From Ilyonectria destructans (lineage: Eukaryota; Ascomycota; Sordariomycetes; Hypocreales; Nectriaceae), in contig JAHEWK010000030.1 in the NCBI GenBank assembly GCA_020740775.1, forward strand, positions 248,001-312,000: a stretch of 64,000 bases of DNA. The letters run 5' to 3'. The notes under the pieces were generated by a model. The model saw only the letters and a program-made list of their open reading frames with translations, was not told the origin of the DNA and did no database searches. The translations under genes were made by a program, and so were the position numbers. Each line of letters begins with the position of its first letter. Positions within the stretch are counted from its first letter, which is position 1. Below are positions 21,723 to 31,316 of the stretch, one piece after another.

Positions 21723-21856
21723 TGTGAGGGTTGTAGAGAGTCAAATTGGCCTTGATCACTGCTCAAGTCAAGAGGACGAAGGTCCCAGTTATATACACAA
21801 CAATGGTGTCCAAGTGGGTCGGGACGCCTCCTCGGCGGGGGCGGAATATCGTTTGA
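21723..21856 (+). repeat. 134-bp dispersed repeat, copy 2
   Basis: Same length and ends as 2,621-2,754, about 90% identical by eye. It ends 8 bp before a LINE reverse transcriptase fragment. Confidence 0.75.
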
Positions 21857-21863
21857 GAAAGGT

Positions 21864-21977
21864 GACCGACCGCAACGGAGGGAAGTTCACATACCAGACC
21901 TCACCATGGAGGAAGTTGAGGAAAAATTGCTAGCAGTGAAACCTTGGAAAGCGCCTGGGGCCGATGGTCTGATACAG
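21864..21977 (+). pseudogene. LINE (Tad1-like) reverse transcriptase fragment
   Basis: One frame reads VHIPDLTMEEVEEKLLAV then KPWKAPGADGL, the conserved start of the reverse transcriptase domain in fungal non-LTR retrotransposons of the Tad1 type (...KAPGPDG...). Only about 38 residues remain; the frame ends in unrelated sequence, so this is a short relic. Confidence 0.7.
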
Positions 21978-23606
21978 CTCTCTCGCTCCGCTCAATGAAG
22001 CCCGAGTCATGGGCGAATCGATATTCTTATTTGCTACTTCTCTCGGCCTAGAACGCCTAGTTGGCAGTAGCATCACTGAGTCAGGGGCGGTGCGCGGGAG
22101 TTCCGAATACTGACTAATTATCCGTAAATTGGGACCCTGCGGTGAGGCGACGGAGTGGTGGCTTGATCTAGTTAAACCAAGACCTGTCGGCCATGACAGT
22201 GTTGTACCAAGCTAACGACGGCAAGGTGGCCAGCAGGTCGGCAGGTCGGGTAAGACTGCCGGTTCCGACTACCCCAAAATTCTTTTAGGGGGTCAGGTTG
22301 CAACGTGCTGTCAGGTCTCGGGCTTTCGTGCCCTGTTCAGGCTAGTGGTGGGAAAGAATCTACGCGTACTACGTAGTACATGTCAATCAACACGGTCCAG
22401 ACCCTCTTAGCATCTTGTTATGTCTTGCAGGGAACATCACTCCCCTTGTCTAGATGATTCAACAAGATCGGAGCTTTCTCTGGGCAGCCGAAAGCAGGGG
22501 AAGACGTCGGCTCGGGAGTGGCATAGAGTTGACCATGGCGCTACTTTTGACACGGGGTTGAGATAGTGGCTCGCAAAGGCTAGGGTGCCTCATTCCACAA
22601 TTACCGTATATCTCCTGACAACCTTCGGCCATGAATAACGTCTCAAGTTCTGTCGGAAACGTTCTAGCCGTGGAAGATGCATGCACAGAAGCTGCTGTGC
22701 TACGACAGAGGATCACCATACGCCAAGGCGCCCAGCTGTCTCGCTATTTTAGTCGCACTGCGCTTAGCCGGCTTCGTCACCTTGGGTTCCCTTTCTTGAC
22801 GGTGAGTCCGTCACGATTTCTTCGTCCGACTCGAGATGGATGCGCAATGCCTCGCCAAAAGGGTCTAGATCCAGGAGACCGGTGCGAGAGCTAAGGGCCG
22901 TGCGGTTTTGGGCCTCAACGCCTCGTAACAAACCCCCCCGCGCTAGACCCTCGGATGCGAGTGCTAATCCGGATGGCCAGAATCCAGGTGTCGGCAGATC
23001 CCGAGACAGATCAACAGATTTGAAGTCCCGACGATCAATGGATCTGCAGCTTGGTCTGCAGCCTGGTCTGCACCCGCAACTGGGTCTGCCCCGACAGATG
23101 TGGACGATATGACCCGAATTGCTGCTTTCATCATGTTCAATATCTAGCATACCATTCCCCACCAAGGTCCGGAGATCCAGCACCAATTCTACACCAAATG
23201 TACCACCAAATGCATCACCACGACAAGGTCCGAAAGTCGACAAAAGGTCCAAGCGACAGGATGATTCAGGCAGAGAGATATGGACAACACATGGAGAGAT
23301 ACAAGCCATGTCAATCAGGCTCAAGCTACTCCGTAAAGAAGCTGACAAGCAAATTCCATACTACGCAAGTCCGCGCCGCCAGATTAGCTCCCTCTCCTCC
23401 CCCCCTGAAACGTCGTCCACGGTGAACTTTATCCATCAAGTTAGTGAATGTAGATCTCTCCGGGCACAAAAAGCACCAGCAAGCATAGTACAAGTAAGCT
23501 GAATCCCCAGCCCCGTACTCCGTACTGTCCTGAGCGCTGTGCAGATCCCATTCACTGGCGGCACTCGTCGGGTGGCGACATCCACCAAATTGGGGCTTAC
23601 CGACTA
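21978..23606. other. no gene recognised
   Basis: A long interval with only overlapping short frames on both strands. A GC-rich stretch at 22,780-23,130 has open frames in three registers but no domain; it may be gag-like or other retroelement debris. Confidence 0.35.
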
Positions 23607-23932
23607 CTAGGGGGGTCTCGTGACTTCGCGTAAGCTCAACCCCCCGTTCGTCCCTCACCAAGGGGTCACTAACCAAGCAAAAAGTCGTTGACTCGACAAA
23701 TTTAGGTACATTGGCTTACACTAAAAAATCCAGTCTACGCAGCGTATTTTTGCGGAGAATTTTTCTTACTTAGTTAATGGAATTTTTTTTTTGGAGAAGG
23801 TACATGAATTTACTAAGGCATACACCTATTTTTAGGTATTTGTCGAGTCAACGACTTTTTGCTTGGTCAGTGACCCCCCGGTGAGGGACGAACGGGGGGT
23901 TGAGCTTACGCGAAGTCACGAGACCCCCCTCG
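23607..23932 (-). mobile_element. MITE-like element (326 bp), family A copy 2
   Basis: Ends CTAGGGGGGTCTCGTGAC / GTCACGAGACCCCCCTCG, flanked by TA (23,605-23,606 and 23,933-23,934). The TIRs share CTCAACCCCCCGTTCGTCCC with copy 1, and the asymmetric core (GGAGAAGGTACAT..., CACCTATTT..) is that of copy 1 in reverse. The outer TIR bases next to the tips differ from copy 1 in the same way on both sides. Confidence 0.88.
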
Positions 23933-23934
23933 TA

Positions 23935-24638
23935 CATACAGAGTAGTACACAGGCCTTTCCATTTGGAGCCCCGGGATGTGGGGTCGCGCTATTCATCTT
24001 CATGTTGCGACAGGGGGGGGAAACACACGGGGCGGCAGCCAGTGCAGTAGTGCGAAATGTTGTTCGCACCACGCGTGTCATCTACACGGAATGGCCTAAG
24101 GAGGGCTTGAAGGGGGCTTGAGAAAGGTTTGGGGAGGGTGTCGCATAGCATATAGGGTACTATTATTCCACACTGGGTGTGGGCCTACACTTTTGCTAGT
24201 GGCGTAACAGTTATCTGACAGAGGGCCTAAGGAAAGGCATACCACCTTCTACGTATGATACTACGTTGTTGTACCAGTCCTTTGGGCGCTGGGCAATTCA
24301 GCTAAATCTGCGGGGACGATCCGTCGCGTCTAGTGGCTGACATTAGAGTTTACCTGTGCACACGCTACAGCTTCGGACAAGGAGACCAGGGCCATTTGAT
24401 AGTCTTCGCATACGGAGTAGCCGTCGCGAGATTCGGGCCAAGAGGGTCCGACCATATGCTAATGCGTCAGCGTGTACGTGATACGCATAGCAAAGCTGGC
24501 TTCTAATTACCCCCGGCTCTTTTTAAGACCTGGCTCAATGCTGCTGTCTTTGCTTTTCTTTTGCGCCAGGTTCCATGTCAGCGCACCATGCCAACTTGTT
24601 CTCATTCCTTTTGGTGATATCCTGCTGTCCATTGCAGC
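23935..24638. other. no gene recognised; 5' flank of membrane protein gene
   Basis: No domain seen. CT-rich sequence close to 24,560-24,638 would fit a promoter/leader for the gene at 24,639. Confidence 0.4.
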
Positions 24639-26009
24639 ATGCTCACTCTCCTCCCTGACAATTTCGTGCTCGAGGAAGTGACATCAAATGACTTGATCAT
24701 TGCGTCTCTTGCCTGGGGCTTCACCCTGGGCATCGGCTGGCTGACCGCGTGGTCAGCCATCCAGCAGACCACCAGTGCCTACCGCCGACGTGGGTTCGCT
24801 CTGCTACGTAATCCATACATCTGGATGATCTGGGGCGAGATAGCCGTTTGTCTTGGGTTTGGCATCATCTGCTTCATGTACATTTTGGGGGTAGTTCCGC
24901 CTAGGTAAGCTTCTTGCGAACACCATGTGTCTTTAGTGTCTTTCTAACATCGCATGCAGCTTCGCCTTCTACTTTTGCATCCGTAGGTCTATTTATTCAC
25001 ACCTCTTGGTTGTATCCAAGGCTGCTTCTAAACTAACAATCCTCTTCCGCTTAAGTTACTTTGTGGGCTCTGCAGGTTCGTTTTTTCCCAGACCGTCCCC
25101 GCCAGGCTTTCCTTGACATAGTCTACAGGTTCAGTTTCTCCTACAAATTATCGTCAACCGATGTGCAATCCTTATGCACGACCGGACTTTCGTCTGGCGA
25201 CTCAAATATGGCGTCGCAGCTTTCATCACGGCCATCAACATTTCAGTCTACTGTATCTGGATTCCTGCCCGATTACAAATTTCCGACTCGTACATACACA
25301 TCAACGAGATATGGGATCGCTGTGAAAAGGTCATCTACCTACTCGTTGACGCTGCTCTCAACTTTCTCTTCATCCGCATCGTCAAACGAAATTTGGTGGA
25401 ATTGGGACTCAGCAAGTACGACAATCTGGTCAAGTTCAACATGTTCATCATTGTGTTCTCTCTGAGCATGGATGTTCTCATTGTCGCCATGATGAGCTTG
25501 GACAACACCTTTGTGTATGTACTCCCCACTGTTGGTGCATGGAAGATCCTAACCGTGGTGTCTGCCGTATCAGGTATATGCAGTTTCACCCGCTCGCTTA
25601 CATCGTCAAACTCAATATCGAAATGTCAATGGCCAGTCTCATCGCCAAGATTGCTCGACAATCGGGGCATGCTCACGGATCCGACTACAATACCGCATCT
25701 AAATCCCGCGGAACCCGAGCTGGCGAGACAACTTTGGCTAACAAAACTCAAGATGGAGAACGCCCCAGATCGACGGCCTGGCCTACTGTTACTACCACTG
25801 TGGAAATGCACGTCATGGATGCAAAAGCGGCTCCGGGAACAAAGGCACGACATGGGTTCAATCATAACGACACCGACATGCTACTCGATGAAGCACCCTA
25901 TTCTGTACAAATTCAGGGCGCCTATGCCGACTCTTCCGGGGTTTCTAGACAGGGCGTAGAGGGTTCGGTTAGCAGTCGTGGCTCCAATGGTTTGGATCCT
26001 GTGCCGTAA
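24639..26009 (+). CDS. fungal integral membrane protein, multi-helix (uncharacterised family)
   Basis: Five exons (24,639-24,904, 24,960-24,982, 25,056-25,075, 25,129-25,514, 25,574-26,009) give 376 aa in frame; exons 2 and 3 are only 23 and 20 nt. Helices run: SLAWGFTLGIGWLTAWSAI, AVCLGFGIICFMYILGVVPP, FAFYFCILTLWALQVQFLLQ, YGVAAFITAINISVYCIWIP, VIYLLVDAALNFLFIRIV, FNMFIIVFSLSMDVLIVAMM, then FHPLAYIVKLNIEMSMASLI, about seven segments. The cytosolic-looking tail (~90 aa) is Ser/Thr/Asp-rich. The family is common in filamentous ascomycetes; its seven-segment form recalls receptor-like proteins, but no ligand or signalling role is known to me. Frame intact. Confidence 0.85.
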
Positions 26010-26432
26010 TACTACAAATCATTGATCCCATGGGTCAATAGACTAAGGAGGAAAGTTTTCCCAAATGGCGAGAGGTGGAAACATGAAGACCGAGGCCTGT
26101 ATTCCAAGATGAAGGAGGTGTTGCAGGCGGTGAGGGAGACAGAGGTAACTGACTCTTGACATAAATCAGCAGCGAGTCCGACGGTAAGCTCAGAAGGATA
26201 CGAAGGATTTCCTCCCCTCCCGCTTTCCGTCCTGCTTCTCTTCACCCATCCACTTGCCACAAACCACTTAGTGTTGAACCAAATAAAGCAATACAGAAGG
26301 CTCCGAGATATGTTGGAAGGATGAGACATGATTGATGATCTAAGCTATCCAATAGGCTTCCATTTGCTCCTTCGTCCTGGTCGCAGCCCCATGATGCCGG
26401 TTCTCCTCCCACTTAACACCACCTTCTCCAAA
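26010..26432. other. intergenic between convergent genes
   Basis: Lies between the stops of the membrane protein gene and the MBL-fold gene. No feature seen. Confidence 0.5.
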
Positions 26433-27248
26433 CTAATTGCTGAGATGGCCCAAGAAGAAATCCCTGTTCTTTTCTGCCTTTGGGAACGCATTCTTGAAAG
26501 TTTCAAATAGCTCCTGGACCCCAGGCTTCTTTGTCGCCTTCATAATTGTGTCTTCAAACAACTGAAGATACTTTTTGTTATGCTCCAAGTCCGCCCTGGC
26601 ATCTAACTCCCACCCAGCCTCCAGGTGGTCCGGTATAATAGTCGCTGGATTTAGGCCTTCGATCAACGTGATTTTCTTCCTCCAAGCAGACAAAATGGCC
26701 GGAGTCTCGATCTCTTCAGCCCAGAGGTGTGAGCAACGGGCGTAGACTGAATCGTCACAAATGATCGTCCGCTCCGCTGGTAGCCAGAAGAGGGTGTGGT
26801 CGGAGCTGTCGCCCTGCAGAGGGCCCAAAAGCAGGACGGGAGAGCTCTCGTTTCCATCGAGCACGAAGAAGCTGTGATGAAACTCGTCGGGCTTCCTGGG
26901 CGCCGCCGGCACCTTGTCAGCGCCCACCACTGTAGGCCAGTACTTTACTTTCTCGTCATATTCGCGATCAATGGCAGCAAGAACATAGGGTGCCGCGTAG
27001 AACTTCGCCTCTGGGAAAGCTTGGAGGATTGGATTTGCGCTGAAGTAGTGATCTGGGTGGTGGTGGGTAACAAAGACCGCTTTGAGTGGCAGGGTCGTCA
27101 TCTTTCTGATCCAAGATACCACATCATTGGCGTCGGGAATCAGGAAAGGCGGGTCAACCAAGGCACAGCACTTGCTGCCGGTAATAATAACAGTGACCGA
27201 GCAGAGTCCTTCTACTCACGAGCAATGGAGATGGGTCGTGAGGGGCAT
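26433..27248 (-). CDS. MBL-fold metallo-hydrolase with an in-frame TGA near the start
   Basis: The frame from about 27,200 down to 26,433 encodes a metallo-beta-lactamase-fold protein: ALVDPPFLIPDANDVVSWI, the metal motif VFVTHHHPDHYF (HxHxDH variant), a later GDSSDHTLFWL and a C-terminal IIPDHLEAGW. The likely start ATG is at 27,248 (MPLTTHLHC), but a TGA at 27,216-27,218 follows ten codons later. Downstream residues EGLCSVTVIITG fit the family, so a CGA-to-TGA nonsense change is possible. A perfect GTGAGT donor overlaps the TGA, and a 45-bp intron to CAG at 27,175 would keep frame and remove it, at the cost of ~15 conserved-looking residues. Substrate unknown. Confidence 0.7.
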
Positions 27249-27534
27249 GGTGATCTCGCAAACGCATGAGGTGATCGGCTGGTAATGTTTGGGTTGGCGA
27301 GACTGGCAAGGAAAGGGAGGAACAGCTCGGTGAAATATTTCTAGTAAAAGCTCCGCTAGCTACTTTGGCTCCAGAGGGACCAACCTGGCCGGTGAATGGT
27401 CTTATAATTGCTTAGGTGTTCTCCAAACCAAGCAACTGTTCCTCAGTCACCCCCAGTACCCCCAAAGCACTTGCTTCATCGGGAATCTGAATCACGCTGC
27501 TTGGACCATGTCAAGGGCGAATGCGGGGAAGGCG
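27249..27534. other. upstream flank of the MBL-fold gene
   Basis: No coding feature seen. Would hold the divergent 5' regions of the MBL gene and of the mannitol dehydrogenase relic. Confidence 0.4.
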
Positions 27535-28380
27535 AATCGCGGCAGTGTGGCACCGGCAATATCGTACAGGCAGATGTAACGGGTCAGGACCCTGTTGCTG
27601 TGGCTACGCCAACAGGCACGAAGTGGGACTGGATAACAACAAAACCCTGATCACCTGCAGTCCTTTCTTTCCTTCCTTCTTTCCTCATCTTGAAAGTAAA
27701 CAGCATTGGAATAGATAGTTGGAATCCAATTACTATAAGCCGTTCACAGCAGAGGATTTGTAGCCTGCCTCCTCTACAACTCCGGTTATGAAATCATCTT
27801 CGCAGCGGAGAACGAAAATCTCGTCAGCTTACTGAACCGCCAGCGATCCTATCGAGTTATTGAAGTCAGCGATGAGGGGGTTCAGGAGAAGACCATTACC
27901 AACTATCGTGCAATTAATTCTAGAACCCATGAGAAATGACCTCATCGACGAAATTGCAACAGCCGATTCGGTGACCTGTTCGGTCGGTCCAGACCGCCTG
28001 AAATTCATCGCTCCAATCGTTGCGAAAGGTATAGACCGACGGCAGAACGGCGCTACTCCCATCGCTGTTATTGCCTGCGAAAACGCCGTTGGCGCCACCA
28101 ATAATCTCGCTGAGCACGTCAAGAATTCCGGCTGCGTCGCCAACCATCGACTGGAAACCGGCCATCACGAGCTCGCCAAGTATGCAAATGCGGTCATTGA
28201 CCGCATCGTCCCGGTTCAGTGTCCAGCGTCAGGTCTCGACGTTCGGCTAGAGAGATATTGTGAGTGGGTTGTCGATCTCACTCCTTTTAAAGATCGCCCT
28301 GTTCCCGCCATTGAAGGCGTCAATTGGGCTGACAATCTTGCCCCGTATGTCGACCGCAAGTTGTACACTCTCAATACCGG
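27535..28380 (+). pseudogene. mannitol-1-phosphate 5-dehydrogenase relic
   Basis: The frame before 27,574 reads QCGTGNI, a decayed NAD-binding GxGxxG start. After the solo LTR it resumes as GFVACLLYNSGYEIIFA, then SYRVIEVSDEGVQEKTITNY, a frame change near 27,900, and then DEIATADSVTCSVGPDRLKF, IACENAVGA, AIDRIVPVQCP, WVVDLTPF and APYVDRKLYTLNTG. These are hallmark blocks of fungal mannitol-1-phosphate 5-dehydrogenase (fructose-6-phosphate + NADH to mannitol-1-phosphate, cytosol). The match stops at LNTG, so the C-terminal substrate-binding half is gone. The break is followed by a hAT fragment on the other strand. Three lesions (LTR, frameshift, truncation) make it clearly nonfunctional; an intact paralogue presumably exists elsewhere. 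Confidence 0.85.
27575..27748 (+). mobile_element. solo LTR (174 bp), TSD GCAGA
   Basis: TGTAACGGGTCAGG...CGTTCACA with perfect 5-bp flanks GCAGA. Shares its start and its 3' third (CTTTCCTTCC, CATCTTGAAAGTAAACAGCA) with the solo LTR at 57,059-57,274. It lies inside the NAD-binding region of the mannitol dehydrogenase relic. Confidence 0.88.
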
Positions 28381-28483
28381 CCAGACATCCCAATAATGAA
28401 TAAATACATAATATTGCCATATTCTTATGTATTCATAGTCGTGCCCTTATATTCTTATCTATTCTTAACCTTATGAATTATTC

Positions 28484-28735
28484 CTAATATAAGCTTGAGG
28501 GCCCACTTATATCGTTGTCGTCGCTGGCGACTTCCATGACCTCCTCATCTACTGCCACATAGACTTTGCGGATCAAGTCGTTCTTCACCCAATTGCTCAG
28601 GCATTGAAGTTTCTCGACAGTATCAGCCGAGAGCCGTGCCCTGTCCCATGAAATTGTCCGTCGTGCACAAGAGAATACCCGTTCCGGGTCGTCTGACATC
28701 GCTGGTACACTGAGTACGTCAATGGCCAATTGATG
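28484..28735 (-). pseudogene. hAT transposase C-terminal fragment (hATC domain)
   Basis: The minus-strand frame reads AIDVLSVPAMSDDPERVFSC then ARRTISWDRARLSAD and a QCLSNW block: the hATC dimerisation domain of hAT transposases (usual form: ..IP.MS...ER.FS..R..I...R..L....E...CL..W). The acidic tail ends at a stop at 28,484. Sequence upstream of the domain (from 28,736) is unrelated, so only the 3' end of a hAT element remains, adjoining the truncated mannitol dehydrogenase. Confidence 0.8.
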
Positions 28736-29201
28736 TCACAAAAAGAAAAGTGTCCCAAAATCGAACTTTCTCAGACCTTATCCGGACGGACACGTTCTAA
28801 TTGCCTCCTGTCCAATATCCCATTGGACGGTCGCCGCTTCTGTCTTATTGGTAGTATACTGGCATTCTTTACCTGGTTTTTGAAACCTGCTTTCCGTTGG
28901 CTCTCCAACGAATTCCGTCTCGTAGACCACAGTAGATGGACAGAAGGGGTGTGTAATTCAAGCCTCTTGGATGATGAAATTCTGTGTGATAGTTGGAGGC
29001 TATGTTTGGATGGCAAAGAACCGTTTCTAGATGGTAAAGGAATGGAGAAGCCAGTTTTGGAGGCTGCATGGATGTGATGATGCACATCCATTTCTGAAGG
29101 CAGCAAGGACTAGCTAGTTCTAGAGGTAGCAGGGATAGAACAGCCAGGTCTGGAGTTGAATGTAAGATGTGCGCTGGCTCGCGGCTGCCCGAAGCCATGT
29201 T
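28736..29201. other. no gene recognised
   Basis: Short frames on both strands, no domain. Holds a direct repetition of CTAG-rich AGCTAGTTCTAGAGG sequence only. Confidence 0.4.
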
Positions 29202-29678
29202 CTAGCGCATGCTAGTCAAATCTCCAATATACTTCTGCAGCAACTTGTTGTTGCTGTCTAACTTCTCATGTCCCTTCTTAACTGCCTCGACGCGGTTAAA
29301 GATGAGGAGTAACGAGTCCTGCAACGCCTTCGCATGCCTAGATCCGCAGGAACAAACGTCAGTGAGCAGTTCCCAAGATGGCCACCCTCGGACACATCTA
29401 ACGTTCACGGCAGATCCCATAGTCTTCACTAACCGGCGCAGTTCAGTATGCATTTCACGCTCCAAAGCTTCAACATCCTCGCTTGTCATCCGCGGGCTCA
29501 TGGCCCGCAAGTCATCCGGTTCAATTGTTGTCTCGACAGGCTCGCTGGTGTCTTGGCTAGGAGCACGAATGGACGAATGTGGCTGGCGCCCTCGCCAGCC
29601 AACCGACCCGGTCATGGCTGGATGTGGATCGTTAGGCCTAAAGCTAGGAAGGAGATGTTGCCCGTCCATCTTTGTCAT
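29202..29678 (-). CDS. short coiled-coil (SCOC-like) protein
   Basis: Two exons (29,678-29,434 and 29,337-29,202) joined by a 96-bp GT-AG intron encode 126 aa. The N-terminal half is Pro/Ser-rich and probably disordered; residues ~65-125 form a long coiled coil (DVEALEREMHTELRR, then LLLIFNRVEAVKKGHEKLDS and NNKLLQKYIGDL). The NNKLLQKYIG.L ending is the signature of the SCOC family, which in animals binds Golgi Arl1 and acts in autophagy; function in fungi is little known. Family members usually end ...IGDLMST(S)K; here the last residues are TSMR and a stop, a small change at the extreme end. Start ATG at 29,678. Confidence 0.7.
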   Translation of the reverse strand: MTKMDGQHLLPSFRPNDPHPAMTGSVGWRGRQPHSSIRAPSQDTSEPVETTIEPDDLRAMSPRMTSEDVEALEREMHTELRRLVKTMGSAVNVRCVRGWPSWELLTDVCSCGSRHAKALQDSLLLIFNRVEAVKKGHEKLDSNNKLLQKYIGDLTSMR

Positions 29679-31316
29679 GTTAAATACATAGGATAACTGG
29701 GACCGATTCTGTGGAAGGAAACTCGTATGATCGTGTGTGGCTCGAAAATGGAGCCGCTAAATGAGCTTCATATTTCATGAGCCTCGCGGAAGCAGGGCTG
29801 AGAAGAGACGACCTGGGGGGAGTGACGCGGTGGTGTACAGGCGGCCCTGCCGGCCTCGCAATTTGAGAACGATGAGGGCCATCATACCCCTCTTCACCGA
29901 TTTGGAAATGCCGTCATAGTTGGCGAATTCTGGGGTCAGAATGATATCAACTCTCTGCAGTTGGCTGGATGGATTGGTCGCATGGATTGGTCGCATCAAT
30001 CATCAATCACACCATTGCTGGTTTCGGGGTAGGGTTGGGCCGGTGTCTCGTGGTTTTCAGATGCAAATGGTGGCGAGGAATATATTCTACAAAAAAATCA
30101 ACAGCAATATCGATCAAGAAAATTATATCAATTGAAAGCGAAAATATCGCTCATAGACTTACCCTTCTCATAATGCAACGCTGTGAACCGATTTTATTGT
30201 CTTTTTCAGGCGTCAATTGATGACTTGCTCGGGATGTTATGGACCGTGCGTCGCAAAAGATAAGAGCTATCAAACAGCCTGACACCCCTGTATCCTCAAA
30301 CCCGGGTGATTGCACCAGGAACTCAAGGGCCATAGCGGCTCCGTTAGGTCGGTGGCCACGACTCGGAGCTCGTAGCGTCAGCCTCGGCGGTACGGATCTG
30401 GCTCACTCACCTATCGTTTGAGCCAGGTAATGCACACCTACTTACAGATCTTGGCGCCATTAGAACCACATTCGGCGAGGAGGGAAATTGGCGGGCGCCT
30501 CAGTGTTGACTGGAAAGGTCAGTAGGCAGGTTGGGGGCAAAATCGGCGGGCGGAGCGGGTCAGGCTGAGGAACAAGAGGGGCAGCGCCAACGATGGCAGG
30601 ATCGCTCACTAGAGTCGTCGGCTGTGGAGGGCACGCTGCCAACGGCTGCGTTGGACGAAGGGGAATTGGACATGGTTATGAGGATGGGTGAACGAGCAAC
30701 GTCTGGGGGATTTTAGTTTCCCATAGTTCAGATAGAGTGCGATGAAACGGCTGCGCACAGCACTGGTTAGCAACCCCTCTGCAGGGGCGGGTTCGGTGCC
30801 CGGTCTTTGAGTGTTGAGGGGCGAGCCCACATGCAAAACGGACAAGGGAATCTTGCGCTGAATTGAAAGCAAGGTTTGTCTTGAGTTGACTAGTTTACGG
30901 GCGTTCACGTACGTACTACCCTACACTGGGTGGCAATAAGTTTGAATCCGTTATCAGGTACCGCCGTATTGTTTTAGCTTAATTAGGAAGAGTGATGATG
31001 CTGCTTTTAAGTTTCAGCTCTTCTTCTTGCAGAGGAGGTTTACTGTCGTTAAGTGGTTCAGAGTGAATTTTAAAGCGGCATGACAACAAAATTAAAAGAT
31101 ACCCATAAGGTGTTCAAACTCTCGCCGTCTGTCCGCTATCTGAGGCCTGGAATGCTTTTACTTCTGCCTTTCGTGGTGGTTTGAGTTTCTCTATGTTTTC
31201 CGTTCTTCGTTGTCGTGTCCTCATCCATGCGATATTAATAACTATGCCCAATCCCTCCCACTTTCCGGCTGTCTCCTGGAGCTTCATCGGCCAGTTCCGA
31301 GCTTTGAGCTGATCCA
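29679..31316. other. no gene recognised
   Basis: A 1.6-kb interval with only short overlapping frames. Contains an isolated impala/mimp-like terminal sequence at 30,924-30,949. The last ~250 bp carry CT-rich leader-like sequence for the transporter gene at 31,317. Confidence 0.4.
30924..30949 (+). repeat. impala/mimp-like terminal inverted repeat, single end
   Basis: A 26-bp stretch starting right after a TA reads CACTGGGT then GGCAATAAGTTTGAATCC. The Fusarium impala/mimp TIR consensus (CAGTGGGRTGCAAWAAGTTTGAATNCC) differs at about three positions. No convincing opposite TIR lies within 300 bp; GGTGTTCAAACTC at about 31,111 is a very weak candidate. Confidence 0.5.

Noticed and set aside
22764..23348. 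194-aa minus-strand frame and overlapping plus-strand frames
   Set aside because: GC-rich DNA open in several registers; no recognised domain, no start context or introns. Left as unassigned debris.
28380..28484. hAT terminal repeat at the mannitol dehydrogenase break (CAGACATCCC)
   Set aside because: It starts with CAG, but no matching opposite end or 8-bp duplication was found, so the element border is not claimed.
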